From Betaproteobacteria bacterium HGW-Betaproteobacteria-4 (GTDB lineage Bacteria; Pseudomonadota; Gammaproteobacteria; Burkholderiales; Rhodocyclaceae), in the NCBI GenBank assembly GCA_002840785.1, contig PHCH01000067.1, positions 1-34,270 of the forward strand: a DNA stretch of 34,270 nucleotides, given 5' to 3'. Position 1 is the first letter of the stretch; the number at the start of each line of letters is the position of its first letter. Both the position numbers and the translations under genes were made by a program. A model generated the notes under the pieces. It did not search any database. It was not told the origin of the DNA and was given only the letters and a program-made list of their open reading frames with translations. This document shows positions 1 through 8,026 of this stretch, one piece after another.

Positions 1-28
1 CAAGACCCTGTAGAGAGAGGAGAATAAA

Positions 29-355
29 GTGAATCTGCAGATTAGTGGTCACCACATTGAAGTTACCCCGGCACTTCGCGAATACGTCGAAAACAAGCTT
101 GATCCCGTGATCCGCCATTTCGACAAGGTAACCGGCGTCAGCGTCGTGTTGTCGGTTGAAAAGCTCAAGCAGAAAGGTGAAGTCACGCTTCACGTGCCTG
201 GCAAGGACATCCACGTTGAAGAGTCCGGTGACGATCTCTACGCCGCTATCGATGCCTTGTTCGACAAGCTGGACCGTCAGGTTCAGAAATACAAGCAAAA
301 GGTCCAGGACCACCATCGCGGTGACAAGCCAGGGCTGCACACCGCCGCTGAATAA
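29..355 (+). CDS. hpf: Ribosome hibernation promoting factor (short HPF/YfiA type)
   Basis: Encodes 108 residues starting [20 protein letters not shown], the typical opening of the ribosome-associated inhibitor family. These proteins bind the 30S subunit in the decoding region and help form inactive 70S or 100S ribosomes in stationary phase. The length matches the short form, which lacks the C-terminal dimerisation domain. The start is a GTG at 29 preceded by a strong purine-rich ribosome binding site (GAGAGAGGAGA, 13-23). A TAG at 11-13 could be the stop of the upstream gene, which in proteobacteria is usually rpoN, but only 13 bases are visible. The genes that follow, ptsN and hprK, form the usual nitrogen-PTS neighbourhood. 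Identification rests on sequence resemblance and context and is firm. Confidence 0.95.
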   Translation: MNLQISGHHIEVTPALREYVENKLDPVIRHFDKVTGVSVVLSVEKLKQKGEVTLHVPGKDIHVEESGDDLYAAIDALFDKLDRQVQKYKQKVQDHHRGDKPGLHTAAE

Positions 356-364
356 GCGCTGAAC

Positions 365-399
365 AGGCCGCGCCGTAACAGGTTGCGGCCTTTGTTTTT
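365..399 (+). terminator. Hairpin with T-run between hpf and ptsN
   Basis: A seven-pair stem, AGGCCGC (365-371) with GCGGCCT (385-391), has a 13-nt loop and is followed by TTGTTTTTC. It looks like an intrinsic terminator or attenuator and lies just before ptsN. Read-through could lower ptsN-hprK expression relative to hpf. This is inferred from base pairing only. Confidence 0.55.
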
Positions 400-410
400 C
401 TCAAGCTTCT

Positions 411-857
411 ATGAACCCCTTAATCAACCTTCTATCAACCGATCAGGTTCTGCTCGATCTTGAAGCCAGCAGCAAGAAGCGGGTCTTCGAGCAGGCTGGG
501 ATGCTTTTCGAAAATCGCCTCGGCCTTGCCCGATCAATTATTTTCGATAGCCTGTTTGCCCGCGAAAAGCTCGGTTCCACCGGCCTGGGCCAAGGGGTGG
601 CGATTCCCCACGGTCGAATCAAGGGGCTGAAACAGGCTGTCGGCGCATTCCTGCGTCTGGCTACGCCAGTGCCATTCGATTCTCCGGATGGCCGTCCGGT
701 TGATCTGCTCTTCGTTTTATTGGTTCCCGAGCAAGCGACCGAGCAGCATTTGCAGATCCTTTCCGAGTTGGCCCAGAATTTTTCGGATCGGGCATTCCGC
801 GAAAAGCTCCACGCTGCTGCCGATCCGGCCGCCATTGTCGCTCTATTTCAAGGCTGA
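411..857 (+). CDS. ptsN: PTS IIA-like nitrogen regulatory protein PtsN (EIIA-Ntr)
   Basis: A 148-residue single-domain protein of the PTS EIIA type 2 (fructose/mannitol) fold. The phosphoacceptor histidine is His67 in GVAIPHGRI. In the nitrogen PTS, phosphate passes from EI-Ntr to NPr to this protein, which regulates potassium transport, stress and carbon/nitrogen balance by protein contacts rather than by moving sugar. The ATG at 411 has no clear Shine-Dalgarno sequence and lies just after a terminator-like hairpin, so translation may be weak or depend on the upstream transcript. hprK follows after 9 nt, which suggests co-expression. Family assignment is firm. Confidence 0.95.
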   Translation: MNPLINLLSTDQVLLDLEASSKKRVFEQAGMLFENRLGLARSIIFDSLFAREKLGSTGLGQGVAIPHGRIKGLKQAVGAFLRLATPVPFDSPDGRPVDLLFVLLVPEQATEQHLQILSELAQNFSDRAFREKLHAAADPAAIVALFQG

Positions 858-866
858 ACTTCGTTC

Positions 867-1802
867 GTGCGCCACGTAAGCCTGGTTCAGCTTTACGAGG
901 ACAACCGCGAAAAGCTGCTGTTGAACTGGAATATTGTTCCGCAGGCTGATCGCCGTATCGAGATAAAGGGCTCCAATAACTACGGCGCCGATCTGGTTGG
1001 CCATATCAATATCATTCACCCGGAACGTCTGCAGGTGCTCGGCCTCGCAGAATACGAATGGGCCATGCGCATTGGCGAGCGTCGCTTCGCACAAATGCTC
1101 GGTGATCTACTTGGCGCCCAGCCGCCAGCGGTGATCGTCGCTGACGGCTTGACGCCGCCGCCATTGGTCGTTGAGACCTGTACCCAGTTAAAAACCCCAC
1201 TGATTTTTTCGCCCAAGCCCTGTTCGGCGATCATTGACCTGCTGCGTATCTACCTATCCGCACGATTGGCCGATACGGTCAGCCTTCACGGCGTATTCAT
1301 GGATGTGCTGGGCATGGGGGTCCTGATAACTGGCGACTCCGGCGTTGGTAAATCAGAATTGGCCCTGGAGCTCATTTCCCGAGGGCATGGCTTGGTTGCT
1401 GATGATGTGGTGGAAATGGCCCGCATCGCGCCGACCACAATTGAGGGCCGCTGCCCCGGCATGCTGCGTGACTTTCTCGAGGTACGCGGGCTTGGTCTGC
1501 TCAATATCCGGACGATCTTTGGCGAAACTGCATCGCGCCGGAAAATGAAACTCAAGCTGATTGTTCATCTGCAAAAAACAGCGACCGCTGCCGATGCGCC
1601 GCGTCTGCCGCTCGATGCGCAGACCCACGAAGTGTTGGGTGTACCGATACGCAAGGTGGTCATCCCGGTGGCGGCTGGCCGCAACCTCGCCGTGTTGCTC
1701 GAAGCGGCTGTGCGCAACACGATACTTCAGTTGCGGGGGATAGACAGCATGCAGGATTTCATCGATCGTCAGCAGCGCACCATGCTTGACGATGACGCAT
1801 GA
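867..1802 (+). CDS. hprK: HPr kinase/phosphorylase
   Basis: A 311-residue protein that phosphorylates and dephosphorylates a serine of HPr-type phosphocarriers. The N-terminal domain covers about residues 1-130. The catalytic domain has His141 in LHGVFMDVLG, the P-loop GDSGVGKS (156-163), an Asp pair at 179-180 and the family signature LEVRGLGLLNIR (204-215). The start is GTG at 867, 9 nt after ptsN. In proteobacteria this gene usually sits with ptsN and often rapZ. No rapZ follows here, and a small PsiF-type gene takes the next position. All catalytic motifs are intact. Confidence 0.96.
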   Translation: MRHVSLVQLYEDNREKLLLNWNIVPQADRRIEIKGSNNYGADLVGHINIIHPERLQVLGLAEYEWAMRIGERRFAQMLGDLLGAQPPAVIVADGLTPPPLVVETCTQLKTPLIFSPKPCSAIIDLLRIYLSARLADTVSLHGVFMDVLGMGVLITGDSGVGKSELALELISRGHGLVADDVVEMARIAPTTIEGRCPGMLRDFLEVRGLGLLNIRTIFGETASRRKMKLKLIVHLQKTATAADAPRLPLDAQTHEVLGVPIRKVVIPVAAGRNLAVLLEAAVRNTILQLRGIDSMQDFIDRQQRTMLDDDA

Positions 1803-1851
1803 ATGGCCGATAGTGCTTTGGCTTTTCAAACTTAGAGAGAGGGGACTCCCA

Positions 1852-2109
1852 ATGAAGAAATTGATTGCTCTATTGATTGTTGCATTTGCTGCGACCACCG
1901 CCTACGCCGCCGACGATTGCGCAGCCAAGGCAGCCGAGAAAAAGCTGGCCGGGGCCGCCAAGAACAGCTTTATGAAAAAATGCACCCGCGATGCCGGCGC
2001 TCCACCGGAAAATGCTGCCTGTGCTGCTGCGGCAAAGGAAAAGAAACTGGCTGGTGCGGCCAAGAACAGCTTCATGAAGAAGTGTGTAGCTGACGCCGCA
2101 GCCAAGTAA
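1852..2109 (+). CDS. Exported PsiF-repeat protein
   Basis: An 85-residue protein with a signal peptide (MKKLIALLIVAFAATTAYA, cleavage expected after residue 19) followed by two near-identical units ending KKLAGAAKNSFMKKC. These match the PsiF repeat named after the phosphate-starvation-inducible E. coli protein, whose molecular function is unknown. The ATG at 1852 is chosen over an in-frame ATG at 1786, because 1786 lies inside hprK, 1852 follows AGAGAGAGGGGA and the signal peptide starts exactly there. Each unit carries two cysteines, so disulphides are possible in the periplasm. A strong hairpin terminator follows. Phosphate control cannot be judged because no clear Pho box was seen. Confidence 0.85.
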   Translation: MKKLIALLIVAFAATTAYAADDCAAKAAEKKLAGAAKNSFMKKCTRDAGAPPENAACAAAAKEKKLAGAAKNSFMKKCVADAAAK

Positions 2110-2132
2110 GCGACCGATTCGCTTGTCGTTCA

Positions 2133-2164
2133 ATCGGCCATCTGAGGATGGCCGATTTCTATTT
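2133..2164. terminator. Bidirectional-looking intrinsic terminator
   Basis: A perfect ten-pair stem, ATCGGCCATC (2133-2142) and GATGGCCGAT (2147-2156), has a TGAG loop and is followed by TTCTATTT. It lies between the convergent psiF-like gene and the cyclase/FHA gene and could serve both. On the minus strand the T-rich tail is poor, so the plus-strand direction is favoured. Confidence 0.75.
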
Positions 2165-3065
2165 AAAGGAGCTCGAACTCGGCGATTTCTGCCAAGGGAT
2201 CGCTGCAGGAGTTGCCGAAACAGATCTGGCCCCTGCTCTCGAGCTGGATTTCATGGCGCCGTATCATGACTTCCTGGCGCCCCGTTAGGGTGACAAAGCA
2301 GCCGTTGGTGCTCGTGTCGACGAGATAGAATCCATCACCCCGCCATTCGACCCGTGCATGTTGTCGGGATGCCTTGCGGTCATCGATGATCAGTTTGCAG
2401 CCGAGATCGCGCCCAATGGTCAGGACCGGGGTCTTGTCGTCGAGCAGAAAGGCCTTGCCGCGATGGCGAACACACAGGCGCTCGGGATGCGTTGTTCTGC
2501 CGGGACCGAAAGTCGAATGGGCCGAAATGACGCTGCCCGCCTGATAACTTGGCCAGTTGATCTGGAAAAGGGTCAGCGCTTCACCCTCTTCCGGGACTGT
2601 ACCGAGCTCCGGGACAGGGGCGGTGGAAATGAAGCTGGGCTCAGCCAGTGCCTCGACCAGAAGGGAACTGCATAAAATCTGGTTACGGCGGGCTATCCCG
2701 GCAATACGGGCTGCAGTCGATATGGCGAAACCGGTCAGTTTCTTACCATCATCGGCGACTTCGCCACAGTGCAGGCCGATGCGAATGGTCAGTTTCAGCC
2801 CGGAGACGGGCGGCAGATCGGCTATGCGCTGTTGCATGTCGATGGCAGCCTGGCAGGCATCTTCGGCTGTTTCGAAGGCGCCGAGGAGTTCGTCACCAAC
2901 AATCTGGATGGTTTTGCCCTTGTAGCCGTCGATCGAGCGTTTCATGCGCTTGAGGCAACGTTCCACTGCATGCATGGCCTCTTTGTCGCCAAGTCGCTCA
3001 AAAAGCGCGGTACTGCCTGAAACGTCGGCGAACATCACGATCAATTTTCGTTGCGTGGTGCTCAT
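2163..3065 (-). CDS. Class III nucleotidyl cyclase-like domain fused to FHA domain
   Basis: About 300 residues. Residues 5-165 form a class III cyclase homology domain with both metal-binding aspartates, Asp14 (MFADVSGST) and Asp58 (IVGDELLGAF). Residues 203-285 form an FHA phosphothreonine-binding domain with the expected IGRD, SRQH and TSTNG motifs. Two catalytic positions are unusual: the base-recognising lysine is Gln54, and the asparagine of the usual VNxAAR motif is Ser116, while Arg120 is kept. Activity or substrate may therefore be altered. The ATG at 3065 is preferred to a TTG at 3074 that overlaps ttcA. The gene follows ttcA by 2 nt, so co-transcription is likely. An FHA domain suggests recruitment by a Ser/Thr kinase pathway, but none is encoded here. 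Confidence 0.8.
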   Translation of the reverse strand: MSTTQRKLIVMFADVSGSTALFERLGDKEAMHAVERCLKRMKRSIDGYKGKTIQIVGDELLGAFETAEDACQAAIDMQQRIADLPPVSGLKLTIRIGLHCGEVADDGKKLTGFAISTAARIAGIARRNQILCSSLLVEALAEPSFISTAPVPELGTVPEEGEALTLFQINWPSYQAGSVISAHSTFGPGRTTHPERLCVRHRGKAFLLDDKTPVLTIGRDLGCKLIIDDRKASRQHARVEWRGDGFYLVDTSTNGCFVTLTGRQEVMIRRHEIQLESRGQICFGNSCSDPLAEIAEFELL

Positions 3066-3067
3066 GG

Positions 3068-3889
3068 CTACCAAGAGTCCTGTAATTGACGACCGCCCAT
3101 TATATGTTGATCGTAACGCTTCTCGCGGAAATCGAACAGATCGCTGTCAGCCAGATGGGATGGCACGACATTCTGCATGGCGGTGAACACGGACTCGGTG
3201 CGGCCGGGGTAGCGCTTGTCCCAGTCCTGCATCATTTCGCGGATCTTCTGGCGTTGCAGGTTGTCCTGCGAGCCGCAGAGGTTGCAGGGGATGATCGGGA
3301 ATTCCATGCCGCGGGCGAATTTGGCGATATCTGCCTCGGCGCAATAGGCCAGCGGACGGATGACGACATGCGCTTTGTCATCGGTGACGAGTTTGGGTGG
3401 CATGGCCTTGAGCTTGCCGCCAAAGAGCATGTTGAGGAACAGGGTATGGACCATGTCGTCACGATGATGGCCAAGGGCGATCTTGTTGGCGCCGAGTTCC
3501 TTGGCGGTGCGGTAGATGATGCCGCGGCGAAGGCGTGAACAGAGGGAGCAGGTGGTTTTTCCCTCGGGAATCTTTTCCTTGACGACAGAATAGGTGTCAG
3601 CTTCGACAATCCGGTGTTCGATGCCGATCGAGTCGAAGTAGCGTGGCAGGATGTCGGCGGGAAATCCGGGCTGCTTCTGGTCGAGATTCATGGCAATCAG
3701 GCGGAACTTGACCGGAGCACGCTGCTGCAGGGCCATCAACATGGCGAGCAGCGTATACGAGTCCTTGCCCCCGGAAACGCAGACCAGTACGGTGTCGCCA
3801 TCCTCGATCATGTTGTAGTCGATGATCGCCTTGCCGGTACGGCCTTCAAGAAATTTGCGAAGCTTTTGCAGGTTGTTCGATTGGGTCAT
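3068..3889 (-). CDS. ttcA: tRNA 2-thiocytidine(32) synthetase TtcA
   Basis: A 273-residue PP-loop ATPase that thiolates cytidine 32 of certain tRNAs using an iron-sulfur cluster. The PP-loop SGGKDS is at 39-44. CSLC supplies Cys114 and Cys117, and the PCNLCGS segment supplies Cys202 and Cys205, matching the cluster-binding cysteines of the TtcA family. It is somewhat shorter than the E. coli protein, mainly at the ends. The ATG at 3889 opens [14 protein letters not shown]. It lies 132 bp downstream of the histidine kinase gene on the same strand, with a dispersed repeat between them, and overlaps or abuts the cyclase/FHA gene downstream. Confidence 0.95.
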   Translation of the reverse strand: MTQSNNLQKLRKFLEGRTGKAIIDYNMIEDGDTVLVCVSGGKDSYTLLAMLMALQQRAPVKFRLIAMNLDQKQPGFPADILPRYFDSIGIEHRIVEADTYSVVKEKIPEGKTTCSLCSRLRRGIIYRTAKELGANKIALGHHRDDMVHTLFLNMLFGGKLKAMPPKLVTDDKAHVVIRPLAYCAEADIAKFARGMEFPIIPCNLCGSQDNLQRQKIREMMQDWDKRYPGRTESVFTAMQNVVPSHLADSDLFDFREKRYDQHIMGGRQLQDSW

Positions 3890-3929
3890 GGTGCGCGGAA
3901 AAGATGGCGGCGTCGGGACTGATAAGCAT

Positions 3930-3972
3930 CATTCCTACGGTCAACCGGATTTTTGGCGTGAAATTGAAGTGC
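3930..3972 (+). repeat. Dispersed intergenic repeat, copy A
   Basis: The 36-nt core is 3937-3972, preceded by CATTCCT. It begins ACGGTCAACCGG and ends GAAATTGAAGTGC. It matches copy F at 24 of 36 core positions, with both outer blocks kept and a divergent centre. It lies between the histidine kinase stop codon and the ttcA start. Counts were made by eye. Confidence 0.7.
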
Positions 3973-4021
3973 GGCCAGTTTACCTTGTGTCGCCTGATGG
4001 CCAGACTGTTTATGCGTCGAA

Positions 4022-6778
4022 TCAGTGGTTTCCGATGACGGAATTGAGCTTTTCCTGCAGTTCCTTGACCCGGATCGGCTTCGCAAGATAGTCGTCCATG
4101 CCGGCAGCGAGGCAGGCGTCGCGATCATCCTGCATGGCGGCGGCGGTCATCGCGATGATCGGGACTGGGGTCAGCTTGAGTTCGGCTTCGCGGGCGCGGA
4201 TGCGCTTGGTCGCTTCGATGCCGTCCATGACCGGCATTTGCATGTCCATCAGGACGACGTCGAACGAGCGGCGTTCCAGGATGTCGAGCGCTTCCAGGCC
4301 GTTCTGAGCCAGCGTTGTTTCGTGCCCCCATTTGCCGAGCAGGCCGAGGGTCAGCTTCTGGTTGGTCGGATGATCTTCGACGAGCAGGATATTCAGGGGG
4401 CGCCGCCTTTCCCGCAGCGAATGGCGGGTAACCAGCGGCTTGGCGGCAGGTGTGTGGGCGGTTGGCGTGTTGTCGAACAGGCGACCGAGCGCTGTATGCA
4501 ACTCGTCGAGCGAAATGGGTTTTGAGAAAAAACCGGCGATGCCAGCTTCCTGGCAGCGCTGGGCGTCGCCGCGCAGGGCGCCGGATGAGAGCATCAGCAT
4601 CGGCGGCAGGTTTGGGACGGTCTGGCGTAGGTGGCGGGCCAGTTCGTAGCCATCCATCTCCGGCATCTGCGCATCGAGCAGAATACAATCGAAAGCGGTG
4701 TTGCCTTCCTGCAGCAAGGTGAGCGCGGCTTGTGCCGAATCGACATCGCGCGGACTTGTTTTGAGCAAACCCAGCATGCTGTTCAGGATGCGCCGATTGG
4801 TCGCGTTGTCGTCGACGACGAGAATCTGGCGGCCGGTGAGGTCGATTTCGCTGCCGACGGTGGGCGTCGCCGGCGCCGATAGCAGTAGCTGGACCGAAAA
4901 GTGGAAGGTGCTGCCGTTTCCGATCTCGCTCTGCAACCACATTCGGCCACCCATCAGTTCGACCAGGCGACGGCAAATACTCAGGCCAAGTCCGGTGCCC
5001 CCATATTTCCGTGTCGTCGAAGAATCTTCCTGGGCGAAGGCATCAAAAATAAGCTCCTGCTTTTCCGGCGCGATACCGATGCCCGTATCGCGCACGGAAA
5101 AATGAATGCTGGCCTGGCCGAGCTGCAACTGCAGCAACTCGGTACGCAGGGCGATTTCCCCGTGCTCGGTGAATTTGATGGCGTTGCCGACGAGGTTGAC
5201 CAGCACCTGCCGAATGCGGCTGGGGTCGCCTTTGACATAGCGCGGGACGTCATGGAGGACTTCGCTGAGCAGCTCTATACCCTTTTCGTGGGCACGTAGC
5301 GCCAGCGGCTTGAGAACCTCGGAAATGAGGCGATAGAGATCGAAGGAAATCTCTTCGACATGCAGCTTGCCCGCTTCAATTTTCGAAAAATCGAGAATGT
5401 CGTTGATGATGGTGAGCAGCGATTCGGCTGACGACTTGGCGATATTGAGATATTCGCGTTGTTCCACGGTCAACGCGGTTTCCAGGGCTAAATCGGTCAT
5501 CCCGATCACCCCGTTCATCGGAGTACGTATTTCGTGGCTCATGTTGGCCAGGAAATCGCTTTTCGCCTGGCTGGCTGCTTCGGCCGCCTCCTTGGCGCGC
5601 AAGACCTCAATTTCCGCCTGTTTGCGCTCGGTTATATCGACGATAACGCCCAGCAAGCCGGAAACGCTGCCGTCACGTCGGGTCAGCGCCGCCTTGCGAT
5701 AGACCGTCTCGTGAATGGCGCCATCGCGGCTATGCACCGTCGCCTCAAAAGACTGCATTCCCTTGCCGACAAACAGCTCGGCGTCCTTTTCCATATGCAG
5801 CCTGGCATCTTCCGGGGGAAGAAGGTCATGCAGCGTATGGCCGATGATTGCCTCGCGCTTGATCTGGAAAAACAATTCGAAAGCCCGGTTCAGGCGAAGG
5901 TAGCGCCCCTCGCAATCTTTCAGGTAAACCGGCAAGGGAATGGCTTCGATCAACTCCTCGACGAGATGCAACTGCTCGGAAAGTTGTGCCTCGATGCGCT
6001 TGCGGTCAGTTATATCGGTGCGGATGGCGATATGGCGCTCCGGCTCGCCGGCTGCGTTGAGCAGTGGGACGATGGTGGCGCTTACCCAGTACAGGTTTCC
6101 GCTGCGCGCCCGGTTGCAGACTTCGCCATGCCAGACCTGGCCAAGCGAAATGGTTTGCCACATGTCGCGGAACATTTCGGGCGGATGGGTGCCGGAATTG
6201 ACGATCCGGTGATTGCGGCCGAGCAGTTCCTCGCGGGCATAACCGCTGATTTGGCAAAAACGGTCATTGGCGTAGAGGATGGTGCCGGCGGTATCGGTGA
6301 TGCTGACGATCGCATGCTGGTCGAGGGCGAATTTCTGCGTAGCCAGTTCGCGGCGGCCGTGCTCGCTCTCGGCAACCATCGAGGCGATGCGCTTCGAAAG
6401 CTCGGCAATATCCTCATCGGCAAACGTCGCGTCGTGTTCGCCTTGCTCATCATCCGGCAACAAATGGCGGACTGTTTTGCGCAGGGAGCGCAACGCATTC
6501 TCCCGGCCGGCCAGCGACAGACGCAGCTTCTCGTTGCTATCCGAGAGCTCGGAAGACGAAATTTCCAGGCTGCGTGTACGCAAATCCAGATCGCGCTCGT
6601 ATTGCTCGTAACTACCATCGACGCGTGTCAGAAATTCGCCAAATCCCTCAAGGGCTCTACGCAAGGCGGGATCGGCCGTTGTCGCCGCGTTTTGCATGGC
6701 GCTCAGCAAGTCGGCCAGCTCGCCTTCGCTGGCAATACCCAGGCTGCGTTTAAGCTGACGGAGTAAGGTCTTTTGCAT
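4022..6778 (-). CDS. Hybrid sensor histidine kinase with two PAS and two receiver domains
   Basis: A 918-residue cytoplasmic kinase with no clear membrane segment. The order is: N-terminal helical region with likely coiled coil (1-145); PAS/PAC 1 (about 150-265) and PAS/PAC 2 (about 272-390); HisKA with phosphoacceptor His415 in MSHEIRTPMNG; ATPase domain (about 515-632) with the N box near NLVGNAIKFT and glycine boxes DTGIGIA and GTGLGLS; receiver 1 with Asp702; receiver 2 with Asp845 and a conserved lysine in LAKPI. It resembles BarA/LuxQ-type phosphorelay kinases but has no HPt domain, so an external HPt or direct receiver output is expected. The FIST gene ends 10 nt upstream on the same strand, making a FIST protein the likely input partner. 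Confidence 0.95.
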   Translation of the reverse strand: MQKTLLRQLKRSLGIASEGELADLLSAMQNAATTADPALRRALEGFGEFLTRVDGSYEQYERDLDLRTRSLEISSSELSDSNEKLRLSLAGRENALRSLRKTVRHLLPDDEQGEHDATFADEDIAELSKRIASMVAESEHGRRELATQKFALDQHAIVSITDTAGTILYANDRFCQISGYAREELLGRNHRIVNSGTHPPEMFRDMWQTISLGQVWHGEVCNRARSGNLYWVSATIVPLLNAAGEPERHIAIRTDITDRKRIEAQLSEQLHLVEELIEAIPLPVYLKDCEGRYLRLNRAFELFFQIKREAIIGHTLHDLLPPEDARLHMEKDAELFVGKGMQSFEATVHSRDGAIHETVYRKAALTRRDGSVSGLLGVIVDITERKQAEIEVLRAKEAAEAASQAKSDFLANMSHEIRTPMNGVIGMTDLALETALTVEQREYLNIAKSSAESLLTIINDILDFSKIEAGKLHVEEISFDLYRLISEVLKPLALRAHEKGIELLSEVLHDVPRYVKGDPSRIRQVLVNLVGNAIKFTEHGEIALRTELLQLQLGQASIHFSVRDTGIGIAPEKQELIFDAFAQEDSSTTRKYGGTGLGLSICRRLVELMGGRMWLQSEIGNGSTFHFSVQLLLSAPATPTVGSEIDLTGRQILVVDDNATNRRILNSMLGLLKTSPRDVDSAQAALTLLQEGNTAFDCILLDAQMPEMDGYELARHLRQTVPNLPPMLMLSSGALRGDAQRCQEAGIAGFFSKPISLDELHTALGRLFDNTPTAHTPAAKPLVTRHSLRERRRPLNILLVEDHPTNQKLTLGLLGKWGHETTLAQNGLEALDILERRSFDVVLMDMQMPVMDGIEATKRIRAREAELKLTPVPIIAMTAAAMQDDRDACLAAGMDDYLAKPIRVKELQEKLNSVIGNH

Positions 6779-6788
6779 GAGGCTGGGA

Positions 6789-7931
6789 TCAGTCCTCGCG
6801 CAGGCAGGTGATGGTCATCGTCTGATTGTGCAGCTTGCAGGATGCCCCGGTCGCAAACGGGCTGATTTCGCCGTAGGAGTAAAACCCGGTGAGCACCCCG
6901 GCGCTGCCGAACACCTCGCTGACAGCCTCGATTTCTTCGTCGACACGGTCACCCATGACCAGCTTTCGCCCGACACAGCTAACCAAAACAGCGAGGCAGT
7001 CAGCGCCGCTCTGGAGCATGCCGAGCGCAGCTTCCGCGGCAGATTCGGCGCCATTGACCAGCTTGTCGGTGCTGGCGTGCATCAGGCGCAAGTAGCCATC
7101 CGGATCAATTTCGCCAGCCAGAATCAGGCTGCCGCTGGTTTCGTCAATACCCAGAATGGTGCGAATAAGGCCGACCGCGCTATGGTCTTCGCCCAACATG
7201 GCGAACGGAAAAAGCAGGCCCGATGCGGGCAGCCCCTTGGCGTGTTCGCCCAGATAGCGGCGGTATATTTCCAGCGCTGGCTCGCCATCCAGTTCGTGCA
7301 GGACATTGCCGGTACAACGCGTCACCTTGCGGGCCGGGCCGAACGGCTCCCAGCCACCGAAGGAGCCATGGCCGAAGCGCAGGCGGTCGCCGCTCAGGCC
7401 AATTGCCACCACCTGGTCATTCGCCACGCCTTGTGCGCCGACGGTGAACGTTTCCCTGAAGGCGCCGCCGTCGCCGGCCAGCCCGCCGGTAATCGGGATG
7501 GTGTTGCCAATGACCCCGCTAATGCCGTTGACCAGCGCGCTACCGTTTATTTTTACCCCAGGCCCGAAGACCAGCACGGCCTTGAGATCGGGCGTCGCGA
7601 GTTGTTTGCCCAGGCGCTCCCCGGCAGCGAAGGAGTCATCCATGCCAGCCAGACGGGTGGTGGCCGGGCTCAGGCGGGTTTGCTCGAACTTGATCGCCGT
7701 GACGGTACATGTCCCGTCGTCGACGCCTTCTGCCGTGATCTCCCCAGCCGTCGTGCAGCCGAGCAACAAGGCCGCGGGGAAAGCCTCGCGCAGGTTGTCG
7801 TGGAAGTCGGCAGATGTGAAATGCTCGATGCTGCCAAAGACCAGGAGCAGGTCGGCCGGGCCATCGTTCAGGCTGTTCAGCGCAACGGCCAGATCTGCCG
7901 GCTTGCGATTGATTATTTGCGTGACGCGCAA
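6789..7931 (-). CDS. FIST domain sensory protein (FIST_N and FIST_C)
   Basis: About 380 residues. The N-terminal half (LLLVFGSIEHF, LLLGCTTAGEI, GMDDSFAAGERLGKQL) and the C-terminal half (ALEIYRRYLGEHAKG, HASTDKLVNGAESAA, GVLTGFYSYGEISPF) match the two FIST domains. These are predicted small-ligand, possibly amino-acid-binding modules found with signal transduction proteins. The TTG at 7931 is chosen because GGGGGAG lies about 8 nt upstream and the family alignment starts there. An upstream in-frame GTG at 8012 would extend the protein into the promoter region of the divergent methyltransferase gene. The gene is followed 10 nt later by the hybrid kinase, a common FIST arrangement. Ligand unknown. 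Confidence 0.88.
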   Translation of the reverse strand: MRVTQIINRKPADLAVALNSLNDGPADLLLVFGSIEHFTSADFHDNLREAFPAALLLGCTTAGEITAEGVDDGTCTVTAIKFEQTRLSPATTRLAGMDDSFAAGERLGKQLATPDLKAVLVFGPGVKINGSALVNGISGVIGNTIPITGGLAGDGGAFRETFTVGAQGVANDQVVAIGLSGDRLRFGHGSFGGWEPFGPARKVTRCTGNVLHELDGEPALEIYRRYLGEHAKGLPASGLLFPFAMLGEDHSAVGLIRTILGIDETSGSLILAGEIDPDGYLRLMHASTDKLVNGAESAAEAALGMLQSGADCLAVLVSCVGRKLVMGDRVDEEIEAVSEVFGSAGVLTGFYSYGEISPFATGASCKLHNQTMTITCLRED

Positions 7932-8026
7932 GGTCAGTCTCCCCCGTTGGTGCAGAATGCAAAAATAGCATAGCCGGCCGTGAAATTCTTGCAGTGGCCG
8001 TAAAATCGACACTTTTTGACCTTGCC

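Noticed and set aside
5461..5477. TTCCACGGTCAACGCGG, resembling the start of the dispersed repeat
   Set aside because: The second conserved block is absent and the protein motif (TVEQREY) is normal for histidine kinases, so this is chance similarity.
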